The notes: a model not told the origin generated them from the sequence alone. 64,000 nucleotides of DNA from Acinetobacter sp. ANC 4173 (GCF_004331255.1 NZ_SJOF01000006.1:62001-126000), one strand, 5' to 3'. Counted from the stretch's first letter, positions 8,636 through 18,741 are shown. Numbers and translations are program-made.

Positions 8636-10210
8636 ATGACCTCTCTGCAAAGGCTACTTTCAAAACTCAATCTAGATTTGAGAAAGTTAATTCTTTTTCT
8701 TGCGATGTTTAGTGTATTTAGCCTATTCGTGATTTCACTGACAGTCAGCTATTACATTCAGCGTCAACAACTGATTGAAAATTCATTGTCTGTTAATTTT
8801 GATTATGCTTCAAAAATTGCGCAAGGAACGGACTTACAATTTAAAAGTTTAGTCAAGCAACTGGCATATAGTGCAGATATTCTGGGGCATTCTTTTGATG
8901 ACCCTACCGCGCTACAAAATGAAGTCAATCGTCTACGTTATCAATCCGATTTTTTTGATAGTGTCGTGGTGATTAATAAAGAGGGACGTTTTGTCACTTA
9001 TGCACCAGAGCAATTGGCATTTAATAAACAGCAAGTCAATAAAACCTATGGCATTCAACTGTCATTAGAAAAAAAAGCCCCTGTTATCACACCACCTTAT
9101 TATTCAATTCGACATAATTTAATTGTCTTTATCTCCCAACCGATTTTTGACCAAAACCACCAATATCTCGGTTTTATTGGCGGAGCATTATATTTAAAGA
9201 AGAATAATCTAATCCGCGAATTGCTCAGTATCAAATATAATTACCAAAACAGTTATATGTATGTGCTTGATCAATATAATCGTATTATTTTTCACCCTGA
9301 TCCTAAACGAATTGGTGAAACGGTAACGAACAACTCGGGGCTTGCCCACATTCAGGCGACCAAGTATGGAAAAATGGAATTGGTAAATAGCCAAGGGCAT
9401 GAAAATCTCGCTGGTTTTGCTTATGTACCGTCAACCAAATGGATCATCGTTTCCCAACAACCCACTGCGATACTATTAAAACAAGCCACCAATATTGTTT
9501 ATAAAATTTTGTTCGGTATGTCGATCTTTTATTTAATTATTTTCTTTATCGTGTGGCGTATTGCCTATCTCATTTCCAATCCACTAGAACAACTTGCAAA
9601 AATGGCCAGTGTATTGAATACCCCAGATATCGATCAAAAAATTAAAAGCATTGAACCTTGGTATTTTGAAGTTTTAAAATTTCGCCTATCTTTACTGCTG
9701 AGTGCTCAAAACTTTAAAAAGCGTATCAATGAGCTAAATTATCATGTCAATACTGACCCACTGACAGGCTTTTATAACCGTCGTGGCATGGATGTGTTTA
9801 CTCAAGAATTAATCAATGCCAAAACCCAGTTTTGTGTGATCGCCATTGATATTGATCACTTTAAACAAGTTAATGATACCTATGGACATGACAAAGGTGA
9901 TTTGGTTTTACAAAAAGTAGCTGAATTGATTCAGGCCAACTTCCGCGATAATGATGTCTGTTGCCGTTTCGGCGGTGAAGAATTTATTGTTTTAACACCA
10001 AGTACCGATTTGAATATTGGTTATAAACTCGCAGAACGTCTAAGACTAAAATTAGAATCGACTTTAATTGAAGGGATTGGTCCAATCACCATTTCCATTG
10101 GTCTTGCACATTGGCCGAACACTTCAATTCATATTAAAGCCGTCATGAAACTGGCTGATGAAAACCTGTATCAAGCCAAAGCGAATGGACGCAATCGCAT
10201 TTGTATGTAA
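8636..10210 (+). CDS. Cache-domain diguanylate cyclase (GGDEF), membrane bound
   Basis: This 524-residue protein makes cyclic di-GMP from two GTP. A transmembrane helix near residues 18-40 and a second near 285-308 bracket a periplasmic dCache-like sensor. A short HAMP-like linker (SNPLEQLAKMASVLN) leads to the GGDEF domain, which opens with DPLTGFYNRRGM. The active-site loop is GGEEF, and RDND lies exactly five residues before it, a canonical inhibitory I-site (RxxD), so product inhibition is expected. The ATG at 8636 is preferred over a GTG one codon earlier. It faces an MHYT-GGDEF-EAL protein convergently, so synthesis and breakdown genes for c-di-GMP sit side by side. Confidence 0.92.
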   Translation: MTSLQRLLSKLNLDLRKLILFLAMFSVFSLFVISLTVSYYIQRQQLIENSLSVNFDYASKIAQGTDLQFKSLVKQLAYSADILGHSFDDPTALQNEVNRLRYQSDFFDSVVVINKEGRFVTYAPEQLAFNKQQVNKTYGIQLSLEKKAPVITPPYYSIRHNLIVFISQPIFDQNHQYLGFIGGALYLKKNNLIRELLSIKYNYQNSYMYVLDQYNRIIFHPDPKRIGETVTNNSGLAHIQATKYGKMELVNSQGHENLAGFAYVPSTKWIIVSQQPTAILLKQATNIVYKILFGMSIFYLIIFFIVWRIAYLISNPLEQLAKMASVLNTPDIDQKIKSIEPWYFEVLKFRLSLLLSAQNFKKRINELNYHVNTDPLTGFYNRRGMDVFTQELINAKTQFCVIAIDIDHFKQVNDTYGHDKGDLVLQKVAELIQANFRDNDVCCRFGGEEFIVLTPSTDLNIGYKLAERLRLKLESTLIEGIGPITISIGLAHWPNTSIHIKAVMKLADENLYQAKANGRNRICM

Positions 10211-10288
10211 CGTAAACTGATACTTGAGAATTTAATCGCGCGCAATCAAAATTAGATTGCTATTAACCCACATTTCACAATTTGATGG

Positions 10289-12337
10289 TTAAAAGCGTTC
10301 GAGTTGCTCGACTTCCATGGGCATAGCGAGTAAATAGCCTTGTAATTGTTGACAGCCTAAACGCGATAAAATTTCTGCTTGTGAGGCACATTCCACCCCT
10401 TCAGCGGTCACCACCAAACCGAGTTTAATCGCCAGTTGAATAATACTTTCTAGAATCATTTCTTCTTTAGAATCAACTTCTAAATCATAAATAAACTCAC
10501 GATCTATTTTCAGCTCATCCACAGGAAGATTTTTTAAATACAGAAAGCTCGAATGTCCTGTACCAAAATCATCAATTGCCAACTTAATGCCCATTTGGCG
10601 CAAACGCTCAAAACTCAAAATACTGGATTCAATATGATGCATCGCCGTCGTTTCTGTAATTTCAATCATCAAATGATTTGGATCAATTTGATATTTTTCA
10701 AATAACTGTTCTAGCTTGGTGAATAAATGCTTGTGCTCAAATTGCACTGCAGAAAGGTTTACAGCAACAGGGAAAAACGGTGCGTTATTTTTTTCCCAAA
10801 TTTGAATCTGACGGCACGCTTGTTCCAGTACCCAATAGCCCATTTCAATAATAAGCCCGGTCTTTTCAGCACCCCGAATAAACATATTTGGGGTTAATAG
10901 CCCCAAAGTTGGATGCTGCCAACGAATTAATGCTTCCACACCACAAATTTGATGATCGCGAGTAGTAAATTTAGGTTGGTAAAACAAGATAAATTGCTGC
11001 TCTTCCACAGCTTTATATAAATCATTGATTAATTTGGTTAAACTTTTGGTTTCCTGCTGATCTACCGTATAGTTAAACACCGAATAGGTATTGCGACCCT
11101 GATATTTCGAGGAAAGCATCGCCGCATCTGCATTGATTAATAAGTCTTGCAAATTATTGCCATGTTCAGGAAACATCGCGATGCCAACGCTTGCCGAGAT
11201 ATTAATTTCCTTCCCTGCAATCAAAAAGCTATTTTGAATTTGTTCAAGTGCAACATTTGCCATATGCTCGGCTTGTTCTAAGCTTGCATCTTCAATCACC
11301 ATCAAGAATTCATCTCCACCAATACGGAGCAATTTTTGATGCTCACTTAATTGTGCATGAATACGGCTTGATAGCTGAACCAACAATTGGTCGCCAACAT
11401 GATGACCAAAGACATCATTCACCCCTTTAAATCGATCTAAATCAATAAAAAGAAAAGCAATTTTTTGGTCATTGTAACGGTGATTGGTAAATAGAAAGTG
11501 CGCATATTCAGCTAAATACAACCGGTTAGGTAATTTAGTCAGATTATCTCTAACGGCTTGTTTCGCCAGCTCTTGGTTTGCCGTATATAACTGTAAGTTG
11601 CGCTCTTCTAAACGTTGCTCTAACACCGCGACAAAAAAAGCGGCAATAAAAATCAGAGAGGTCACCAATAATACGGTGAACAAAATTAAGCTATAACCCG
11701 ATTGGTTCAAGATAATCAAATCGGTGGCATATTTGACAAACGTGGTTGCGGCCATGCCACTAAAATGCATACCGACAATGGTGGTCGACATCATTAACGC
11801 AATGGCCAGTTTTAACCAGAGTTTATATTTGATTGCCGCTTTATATTTAAATGTTAACCAGAAGGTTAAGCCTGAACCACAGATTCCAAAAATAATCGAG
11901 AACACCACCAACATGGCATCGTATTGAATATGATAAGACGGCAATTCTAATGCAAGCATCCCGGTATAGTGCATGCCAGAGATCCCCAATCCCATCAATA
12001 CTGCCCCCATAATGAGACGTGCAAATGATAAGGTTGGACGGGTAATCAACCATATGGCGAATGTCGAAGCTATAAATGCAATGAAATAAGAGGTTAAAGT
12101 TAGCCCAAAATCTAGCGTAAATGATTCTGGAAAATGGTAGGCGGAAATAGCAATAAAATGCATACACCAAATGGCAACCCCAAGCACCAATCCACTGGTC
12201 ACCAAAATTAGGTTGTGAAGCTTCTGCTGTGGCCCACGAAATAATAATTGTTCGAGTGACACGACCATTAAACATGCCAACAAAGCAAATAAAATAGAAC
12301 CTATAACTAGGCTTAAATCATAATGTATATGAACCAT
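10289..12337 (-). CDS. MHYT-GGDEF-EAL cyclic di-GMP signalling protein
   Basis: The 682-residue protein begins with a seven-helix MHYT sensor domain. The repeated motifs CMHFIAISAYHF, GMHYTGMLALEL and GMHFSGMAATTF carry the His/Met residues thought to bind copper or a diatomic gas. The GGDEF domain has an intact LLRIGGDEFLMV but no RxxD I-site five residues upstream. The EAL domain has EALIRWQHP, ITETTAMHH and DDFGTGHSSFLYL with KIDREFI, so the phosphodiesterase residues look intact. The net activity could be either synthesis or hydrolysis. The ATG at 12337 is preceded by GGAAG. This is the architecture of Pseudomonas MucR/NbdA-type proteins. Confidence 0.93.
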   Translation of the reverse strand: MVHIHYDLSLVIGSILFALLACLMVVSLEQLLFRGPQQKLHNLILVTSGLVLGVAIWCMHFIAISAYHFPESFTLDFGLTLTSYFIAFIASTFAIWLITRPTLSFARLIMGAVLMGLGISGMHYTGMLALELPSYHIQYDAMLVVFSIIFGICGSGLTFWLTFKYKAAIKYKLWLKLAIALMMSTTIVGMHFSGMAATTFVKYATDLIILNQSGYSLILFTVLLVTSLIFIAAFFVAVLEQRLEERNLQLYTANQELAKQAVRDNLTKLPNRLYLAEYAHFLFTNHRYNDQKIAFLFIDLDRFKGVNDVFGHHVGDQLLVQLSSRIHAQLSEHQKLLRIGGDEFLMVIEDASLEQAEHMANVALEQIQNSFLIAGKEINISASVGIAMFPEHGNNLQDLLINADAAMLSSKYQGRNTYSVFNYTVDQQETKSLTKLINDLYKAVEEQQFILFYQPKFTTRDHQICGVEALIRWQHPTLGLLTPNMFIRGAEKTGLIIEMGYWVLEQACRQIQIWEKNNAPFFPVAVNLSAVQFEHKHLFTKLEQLFEKYQIDPNHLMIEITETTAMHHIESSILSFERLRQMGIKLAIDDFGTGHSSFLYLKNLPVDELKIDREFIYDLEVDSKEEMILESIIQLAIKLGLVVTAEGVECASQAEILSRLGCQQLQGYLLAMPMEVEQLERF

Positions 12338-12561
12338 ATAAAGCTTCCGTTTAGGTCATCTTTTTTTTATCAATACATTCAAAGTCGAGCTCTCAAGCGA
12401 TAAAAAACGGTAAGTTTTTTTCAAATTTTATAATCTTGTTTAGAATCTAATACTCTATCGTTTTGGTCAAGTGTTTATTCTTGATTATTTTGAAAAAATA
12501 GTGCCATATTTGACGGTTATCCATTTATTTTTTATGCCTTTTTTAAAACTCAAAATACAAT

Positions 12562-12587
12562 AAAGCCAGTCCAATGAGACTGGCTTT
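12562..12587 (-). terminator. Rho-independent terminator of prc
   Basis: A 10-bp stem AAAGCCAGTC / GACTGGCTTT with a 6-nt loop lies about 25 bp past the prc stop. On the minus strand it is followed by a T-rich stretch. Confidence 0.75.
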
Positions 12588-12612
12588 AAATCGGGTCTAT
12601 CCTGCTAAAGAA

Positions 12613-14802
12613 TTAGGACTTCACTTTCTGTATTTTCGCATAATCCAGCAATACATTCGCCGCTTCGGTCACAAATACTTCCTCTTCAGGTAATGCAGGG
12701 CGTTGTGTTGCTTTCATTTTAGCACGAGACTCCGCCAATGCATCTAGAGATGCTTGGTAGCTCTCCCAATTTGCATATGGCTTTTGTCCTGTCGCCTGAC
12801 GACGTTGGTTTTCTGCCTGTAAAGTTTCTTGCTCTAGTGCTATCAACTCCGCTTTACGTTGATCCATGTCGAGCACAATACGTTTTTGTTCATCCGATTT
12901 TTTGGCAATCGCTTTGCGCTGTTCCAAATATTTGAACTGTGGCTCAACACCTACACGCTGTTCAGAAGCTTGATCCAGTTGCTGTACATAAGGCTTCACT
13001 GAGCCTTCTCGCTTAAATGGTGCTGTTGGAATGGTATCCCATTTTAAAGCATTCTTCGCTTTACGCTCACCAAACTCCTCGTTATAGATATCCACCAACG
13101 TTACATCTGGAATAACACCTTTATTTTGCGTACTTCCTCCTGTGACTCGATAGAACTTACGCTGAGTTAAGGTCGCCTGTCCATAAGCCAAACTGTCTAA
13201 TTGAACTTGCGCTGTTCCCTTACCTGTAGTGGTGCTTCCAATGACAATGCCACGCTCATAATCTTGAATCGCAGCAGAATAAATTTCGCTGGCCGAAGCT
13301 GAAGCCAAATTAATTAAGATTGCCAATGGACCCGCATAGGTTTGCGCGCCACCATCATCATCTTCAAACACGCTGACATTGCCATTGCCATCTCGAATTT
13401 GTACCACTGGACCAGACTTAATCACCTGCCCTAGCATACGCGCCACTTCTTCTAAAGAACCACCCGGGTTATTCCGTAAATCAATAATGATGCCTTCTAC
13501 ATTTTTCGTTTGCAGATCTTTCAAGGCATTGTTGGTATCTTCTGACACCGAACGATATTCATTGCCCGCACGTCGAGCGCGATAGTTCAAGTAAAAAGAT
13601 GGAATTTCAATAACACCCATTCGGTGCACTTTTCCATCACGTTTCACCTCAACCACACGTGAACGTACTCGAGCATCTTCTTCCTGAATCACATCACGTA
13701 CGATGATGACATTACGTGCTTGGCTCATTGAAGCCCCTGCCGCCAATAGACGTATCGTCACTTTGGTGCCACGTTTACCACGAATCAACCCAACAATTTC
13801 ATTACTTGGCCACCCCACCACATCAATCATTTTCTCGCCGTCTTGTGCCACACCAATAATGCGGTCACCAGACTTCACTTGCCCAGTTTTACTTGCAGGA
13901 CCACCATCTACAATGGTTTCAATCTTGGTATAGTCTTCATTACCACGTTCTGGGCGAATAGATACCCCAATCCCTTCTAACTGCAAGGTCGTTTGACGGT
14001 TCAATTCCATCGCATCAACAGGTGGGAAATAGTTACTGTGCGGATCATAGGTCAGCATCATCGCATTTAAGGTTTTATCCAGAACATCATCACTTTTGGT
14101 ACGGCTAATACGTTCTAATTGACGCGTGTAACGTTTAGTCAGGGTTTGTACTGGAGTGAGGTCTTCTGGACTGGTTAGATCCTGTCCATTGGCGAGTTCA
14201 GGGTTATCTTTCAGAACTTTTTGCTTGGCTTGCTCTTCTTGTTTGCTAATGTTCAAATTGATGAGTTGTGACACCAACATCTTTTGCCAATACGCACGCT
14301 GCTCTTGAGTATTTTTAAAATAAGCTGCTTTTTCGCGATCGACATCAATATAAACATTCGGCTGATTCAAATTTTGCGGTTTTTTCAGCTCTGCCAGCAT
14401 AAACTCATAAAACTGTGCCAAACGTTCACGATATTGGGCATGAATGGCATAAGGACCCGTTAAATCCCCTGCTTTTAATGCTGCGCCAAAAGTTGAGCCA
14501 TATTGTTTTTTGTATTGCTCAACTTCTGAGCTCAGAAAAATTGTATGGTCTGGATCTAAACTGTCCAGATAAAAATCAAGAATGCGGTTCGAAGTGTCTG
14601 CATCCAAACGCATGTTTAAATAATGTTGGCGATCAACTAAAGTGGCCAATTGTCGTGAAACCAGTGCTTGTTCTTTTGTTGGCACGACAGATTGAGAGAC
14701 TACAGCGGTTTCATTAGCTGCAATTGCTTGATTGATTGCGTGTGTGAAAAACAAACCACCAGTCGCAACGGCAACTGCACAAGCTATTGTTTGAAGTTTC
14801 AT
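12613..14802 (-). CDS. prc: Carboxy-terminal (tail-specific) processing protease
   Basis: This 729-residue periplasmic S41 serine protease is a homologue of E. coli Prc/Tsp, which trims cell-wall hydrolases and other proteins at C-termini. An N-terminal signal peptide (AVAVATGGLFFTHAINQAIA) precedes a helical region. A PDZ domain with LEGIGVSIRPERGNEDY begins near residue 275. The peptidase core has INLASASASEIYSAAI with the nucleophilic Ser near 504 and GSTTTGKGTAQ with the general-base Lys about 21-25 residues later, the Prc Ser-Lys dyad. A lysine/glutamine-rich DUF3340-type C-terminal domain follows. It is monocistronic, with its own terminator, and divergent from nagZ. Confidence 0.95.
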   Translation of the reverse strand: MKLQTIACAVAVATGGLFFTHAINQAIAANETAVVSQSVVPTKEQALVSRQLATLVDRQHYLNMRLDADTSNRILDFYLDSLDPDHTIFLSSEVEQYKKQYGSTFGAALKAGDLTGPYAIHAQYRERLAQFYEFMLAELKKPQNLNQPNVYIDVDREKAAYFKNTQEQRAYWQKMLVSQLINLNISKQEEQAKQKVLKDNPELANGQDLTSPEDLTPVQTLTKRYTRQLERISRTKSDDVLDKTLNAMMLTYDPHSNYFPPVDAMELNRQTTLQLEGIGVSIRPERGNEDYTKIETIVDGGPASKTGQVKSGDRIIGVAQDGEKMIDVVGWPSNEIVGLIRGKRGTKVTIRLLAAGASMSQARNVIIVRDVIQEEDARVRSRVVEVKRDGKVHRMGVIEIPSFYLNYRARRAGNEYRSVSEDTNNALKDLQTKNVEGIIIDLRNNPGGSLEEVARMLGQVIKSGPVVQIRDGNGNVSVFEDDDGGAQTYAGPLAILINLASASASEIYSAAIQDYERGIVIGSTTTGKGTAQVQLDSLAYGQATLTQRKFYRVTGGSTQNKGVIPDVTLVDIYNEEFGERKAKNALKWDTIPTAPFKREGSVKPYVQQLDQASEQRVGVEPQFKYLEQRKAIAKKSDEQKRIVLDMDQRKAELIALEQETLQAENQRRQATGQKPYANWESYQASLDALAESRAKMKATQRPALPEEEVFVTEAANVLLDYAKIQKVKS

Positions 14803-15027
14803 AAATAATTTGTACTTCCTTGGTTTTTGACCAAAATTACTGCGTCGTTATTCAAAATGAATGGTGCAGATTCAACATCTTAAACAACTAAATATGTTTA
14901 TGTCGTGTAGTTTTATCATAATCTGTGCTGACAAAATGTAGCAAATCATTGCAGAATTCGGGTATTGTTTCGCGGAAGCTGATCCCTTCAGCCTCTTTAT
15001 TTAAATCATTCAAACACGGACACCGAT

Positions 15028-16047
15028 ATGATTGGCGCATTGATGCTAGACATCGCTGGCACAGAACTTACTCAAGAAGATATTGAACTATTGCAAGCTC
15101 CGCAAGTCGGTGGTGTGATTTTATTTGCACGAAATATTCAGTCCCCACAACAAGTCCGTGCACTGACCGATCATATGCGTCAAATTCGTCCTGAAATTTT
15201 AATTGCGGTCGATCAGGAAGGCGGACGTGTACAACGTTTAAAACAAGGCTTTACCCTACTTCCTACCATGGGTCGCTTTGGTGAGTTATATCCAAAAGAT
15301 GCTGAGCAGGCATTAGACCTTGCTGAACAATGTGGTTGGCTCATGGCAACAGAAGTTTTGGCTGTTGGGATTGATTTTAGCTTTGCGCCTGTGCTCGACT
15401 TAAATGACATTAGTGATGTGATTGGTGACCGTAGTTTTGCCAAAAATATGCAAGATATTGTGCCGCTTGCCAGTGCTTTCCTGAAAGGTATGCAACGTGC
15501 AGGTATGGCTTCAACAGGCAAACACTTCCCAGGTCATGGCTCAGTGAAGGCAGACTCACATGTGGCAGCAGCCATTGACTCTCGTTCCTATGCGGAAATC
15601 TTTGCCAAAGATATGCAAAGTTTTATTCAACTGATGCCGCAACTCGATGCCCTCATGCCCGCCCACGTGATTTATGATCAGGTTGATCCGAACCCAGCAG
15701 GCTTCTCCGAGTTCTGGATTCAAAACATTCTTCGTCAAGTATTGAAATTTGATGGCGTACTGTTCTCCGATGATTTAAGCATGCAAGCTGCGTGTGTTGC
15801 GGGAGGTGCCGATGCCCGTATTCAAGCTGCACTGAAAGCAGGCTGTGATATGGGGCTGGTGTGTAATGACCGTGCTGCGCAATGTATCGCTTTAGCAGGT
15901 ATGACGGAATTACCGCTGCCAAATCAGCAACGTTTAGAACGTATGCGCGGTAAAATCCCGAATATTCAAATTGGTGAAACTTTAGCGCTGGGTGCTGAGT
16001 GGCAACGTGTAAGAGACAACATTACCGCCTTTAGAAATGCCAACTAA
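15028..16047 (+). CDS. nagZ: Beta-N-acetylhexosaminidase (muropeptide recycling)
   Basis: This 339-residue cytoplasmic GH3 enzyme removes GlcNAc from 1,6-anhydro-muropeptides during peptidoglycan recycling; its product feeds AmpR-type beta-lactamase induction in bacteria that have it. The signatures are VDQEGGRVQRLKQGF near residue 62, the loop STGKHFPGHGSVKADSH near 165, whose Asp-His pair is the catalytic acid/base of NagZ, and LFSDDLSMQA near 246 with the nucleophilic Asp. There is no signal peptide, as expected. The gene stands alone with a strong terminator, divergent from prc. Confidence 0.95.
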   Translation: MIGALMLDIAGTELTQEDIELLQAPQVGGVILFARNIQSPQQVRALTDHMRQIRPEILIAVDQEGGRVQRLKQGFTLLPTMGRFGELYPKDAEQALDLAEQCGWLMATEVLAVGIDFSFAPVLDLNDISDVIGDRSFAKNMQDIVPLASAFLKGMQRAGMASTGKHFPGHGSVKADSHVAAAIDSRSYAEIFAKDMQSFIQLMPQLDALMPAHVIYDQVDPNPAGFSEFWIQNILRQVLKFDGVLFSDDLSMQAACVAGGADARIQAALKAGCDMGLVCNDRAAQCIALAGMTELPLPNQQRLERMRGKIPNIQIGETLALGAEWQRVRDNITAFRNAN

Positions 16048-16058
16048 TTATTCGACGG

Positions 16059-16087
16059 AAGGAGCACCACAAAGTGCTCCTTTTTCT
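16059..16087 (+). terminator. Rho-independent terminator of nagZ
   Basis: A 9-bp stem AAGGAGCAC / GTGCTCCTT with a CACAAA loop is followed by a T-rich tail, 12 bp after the nagZ stop. Confidence 0.88.
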
Positions 16088-16156
16088 TTATGATGTAAGC
16101 ACTTTCAGCAACTATTGCTGTACTAAAATCAAAACAAAAAAGTAGGTCAGGAAGAC

Positions 16157-17032
16157 ATGCCAAAAGGACTTTCACAACATCGCCATATCTCTTTTACAGC
16201 CCATTACACAGGCTATATTTGGTATCAAATGGGAATTTCAAATGCCGTTTTTGCCACAGCCAAAGGTAAATTTTTAGCAAAACTGGTGCATCCTTTAGAA
16301 TCTTGGGCAGAGCGCTATGTCGGGGGCAGTATGCGTAGCACCTTAAAACAACGTCATCGCATGATTGATGAACATCTTTATCAGTTGATTGCCCAGCACC
16401 CACAGCTACAAGTCTTAGAAATTGCGTGTGGGCTTTCACCGCGCGGTTGGAGTTTCCGCCGCAAGTTTCCCAATTTGGTCTATCGAGAATTAGACTTACC
16501 TGAAATGGCACACGTCAAAACTCAAGCACTACAACAACTTGAATCAAATACCCCCCAAGTGCTGAGTGCGGATATTTTTAGCGATGAATTTACGCAAGTT
16601 TTTCAAAAATTTGACACGCGTTTTCCACTGGTGGTGATTAGTGAAGGGCTGATTAACTACTTTGATAAAACCTCATTGGCACAATTATTCCAAGCAATTA
16701 ATAACAATGGACAGCACTTCCCTGAAATTCATTATCTCAGTGATATTTATCCTGAACCCGTCAAAAATAAATTGGCACATATCATTTGGAGTAGCAGCAA
16801 ACTGTTAAAAATGATGTCTCGCAGTGCCTTTAGTTTTCACTTTACTCAACCCGAAGAGGTGCAGTTTTTTTTGCAAGACGCAGGTTTCCAAACATCATCC
16901 GTCATTCAACCCAAACTCTATTTCCAAGCACAAACAGATGAAACCACGTCGGAAGAACATCTCGGCGATTTGGTCTGGATGCTGCATGCTTCTAGTAAAT
17001 CTCGTACTTCACAGCCCACGTTAAAGTACTAA
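16157..17032 (+). CDS. Class I SAM-dependent methyltransferase, LCMT-like
   Basis: The 291-residue soluble protein has a SAM-binding motif LEIACGLSPRGWSFRRKF near residue 94 and an acidic-loop motif VYRELDLPEMAHVK near 112. Both match the leucine carboxyl methyltransferase (Ppm1/TcmP-like) branch more than small-molecule methyltransferases. VVISEGLINYFDK near 155 is the typical motif after strand 4 of that branch. The start ATG is preceded by GGAAG. The substrate is unknown; bacterial members have been linked to polyketide or unknown carboxylate methylation. It ends just before a perfect inverted-repeat terminator shared with the convergent hydrolase gene. Confidence 0.78.
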   Translation: MPKGLSQHRHISFTAHYTGYIWYQMGISNAVFATAKGKFLAKLVHPLESWAERYVGGSMRSTLKQRHRMIDEHLYQLIAQHPQLQVLEIACGLSPRGWSFRRKFPNLVYRELDLPEMAHVKTQALQQLESNTPQVLSADIFSDEFTQVFQKFDTRFPLVVISEGLINYFDKTSLAQLFQAINNNGQHFPEIHYLSDIYPEPVKNKLAHIIWSSSKLLKMMSRSAFSFHFTQPEEVQFFLQDAGFQTSSVIQPKLYFQAQTDETTSEEHLGDLVWMLHASSKSRTSQPTLKY

Positions 17033-17043
17033 AATAAAACTCA

Positions 17044-17069
17044 AAAGGGAGCGATCGATCGCTCCCTTT
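17044..17069. terminator. Bidirectional terminator between convergent genes
   Basis: A perfect 26-bp palindrome (arms AAAGGGAGCGATC / GATCGCTCCCTTT) sits between the convergent genes at 16157 and 17107. It can serve both directions. Confidence 0.78.
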
Positions 17070-17106
17070 GATTGACACTTCATTGCAAATTTCTTGTCAC
17101 TCGTTG

Positions 17107-18432
17107 TTAGGCACTTGCGGACATCATCAAGGCTTGCTGGCGTTGAATATAGCGCAGTAGACGTTCCGCCACGTCAAAGCCACCGTGTTTAAATAAGGCA
17201 CGAACATGCGTTTCACCTGTTTCAAAGATCAAACATTCAATCGCAAACGAACCTTCCTCATCATGTAAATGTAAAGCTAAATCACGCGGATATTGCGCAG
17301 CGATTTGACTGCCACCTTGGGGAAAATTAAGTTTTAAACCAAAGAAATTCATATCTTCAATTTCAGTTGCTAGCTGTAAATCTGAATGGCGATGGGTGAA
17401 ATGAGTAAATGGTTGACTCACCTGAGTTCGTGATTCACCGCGCCGTTCCAAGGTTAATAACTGTGCCCGCGTCATATTCAGAATGCCATCGAGTTGCTGA
17501 ATCGACTCGCCACGCAAATAAGTTGCGAACAAATGCATGGTTTCTTTACGGCGCTGTAACTGTGGCACATGATCCGCATTGGCAATCATGGCAAATTCCA
17601 TCTCAGGACATTGCAAGGCAAAATTGGCATTTTCATAAGGCAAGGTGAAACTGTCATATTGACCGCAAGCCACTAAAACCTTACAGCTTGGAATTGGCAC
17701 ATCAGTTAAACGGAGCAAGCGATTACAGTTAATCTCATAGCGTTCTTGCTCGGTTGCAGTAAATTCGGCCATCTGTCGAAAGAACAACCGTTTTGCTGTC
17801 GGCGACATTCGGGTTACATCTAATTTGGCATGATTCACCAAATACAAAATGACTGCCTGCCCAAATTCCTCCATACGCTGTTCTTGCATGAGAAATAAGG
17901 ATTCTTCGAGTAACATGCGCCAGCTTTTGCGTGTTTTTTGCATCACCCCCATCAAAATCATGCGATCAATCAATTCTGGACGTAAATCTGCCAAACCCGA
18001 TGCCAACACTGAACCTAAAGACATCCCCATGACCGAAACTCGCTTCAGCCCGACAATATCCAACCACTGTCCCAACATGACGGCAAGATCGCTTAACTCT
18101 AATGTACCTGCAGAAAGCCCTGTATCGACATTGGTAATTTGCTGATTTGCCCCCATTGAAGGTAAATCAATTAAAATGACAGGCCCTGCGGCAAACAGTT
18201 GCTCTACACAATATTTATAAGAGTTAAAATTTTGGAATGCGCCACCAATAATCACAATCGGGGTGCGGTGAAGCGTTTCAGGTTCAGCAATCGCCATGTA
18301 CTCGATTTTCCACCCATCTATCCAAGTGGTTCGAGCTGGCTGTTTAAAGCTGTGCTTATTATATAAATCAAAAAAACCATGACGGTTTATTGATGACTGT
18401 AATTCCGCGTCCAATTGGATAATGGAATTCAT
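17107..18432 (-). CDS. Alpha/beta hydrolase, RhlA-like, with unassigned C-terminal domain
   Basis: The 441-residue protein carries an alpha/beta-hydrolase fold at about residues 30-310. It has VIIGGAFQNFNSYKY (oxyanion region), VILIDLPSMGANQQ, the nucleophile elbow GMSLGSVLASG and a late ANADHVPQ with the likely catalytic His. The DLP-x3-G-x2-Q stretch and the layout recall RhlA, the HAA synthase of rhamnolipid pathways; this is inference from pattern, not proof. About 100 C-terminal residues contain EIEDMNFFGLKLNFP, which could be a divergent PilZ-like D-x-N/S-x2-G motif. I start at ATG 18432 because GGAGG lies 8 nt before it; longer in-frame starts lack this. Confidence 0.8.
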   Translation of the reverse strand: MNSIIQLDAELQSSINRHGFFDLYNKHSFKQPARTTWIDGWKIEYMAIAEPETLHRTPIVIIGGAFQNFNSYKYCVEQLFAAGPVILIDLPSMGANQQITNVDTGLSAGTLELSDLAVMLGQWLDIVGLKRVSVMGMSLGSVLASGLADLRPELIDRMILMGVMQKTRKSWRMLLEESLFLMQEQRMEEFGQAVILYLVNHAKLDVTRMSPTAKRLFFRQMAEFTATEQERYEINCNRLLRLTDVPIPSCKVLVACGQYDSFTLPYENANFALQCPEMEFAMIANADHVPQLQRRKETMHLFATYLRGESIQQLDGILNMTRAQLLTLERRGESRTQVSQPFTHFTHRHSDLQLATEIEDMNFFGLKLNFPQGGSQIAAQYPRDLALHLHDEEGSFAIECLIFETGETHVRALFKHGGFDVAERLLRYIQRQQALMMSASA

Positions 18433-18741
18433 ATTCCTTACCTCCATCCTTGTCTTATTTTTATTTTGCAAGACACTACTTATGCAACGTATGTGCCTAT
18501 TTTTAAGCACAAACTCATTCTATTTTTTTGTGTAAGACGTCAATGTCATTATCGCTAGCCATAATATACAAAGGTTGTTTTTGGACGCAACTCATTCCAT
18601 GACCGCTTATCTTTTTTTTAAGGTAAAAGCGATGTGAGACAGAATGCACGCTAAAGTTTTGCCTATTTTCACTGAGAGACTTCATTGTCAGTACACAGGC
18701 TGTTACTATCGGAACTGAAATTTCTAAGTGATCAAACCGCC
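18433..18741. other. Divergent intergenic region, hydrolase / proA
   Basis: The region of about 309 bp between the hydrolase start and the proA start should contain both promoters. An opposing 91-codon frame (18515-18790) enters proA and has no supporting features. I see no terminator or RNA gene. Confidence 0.45.
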
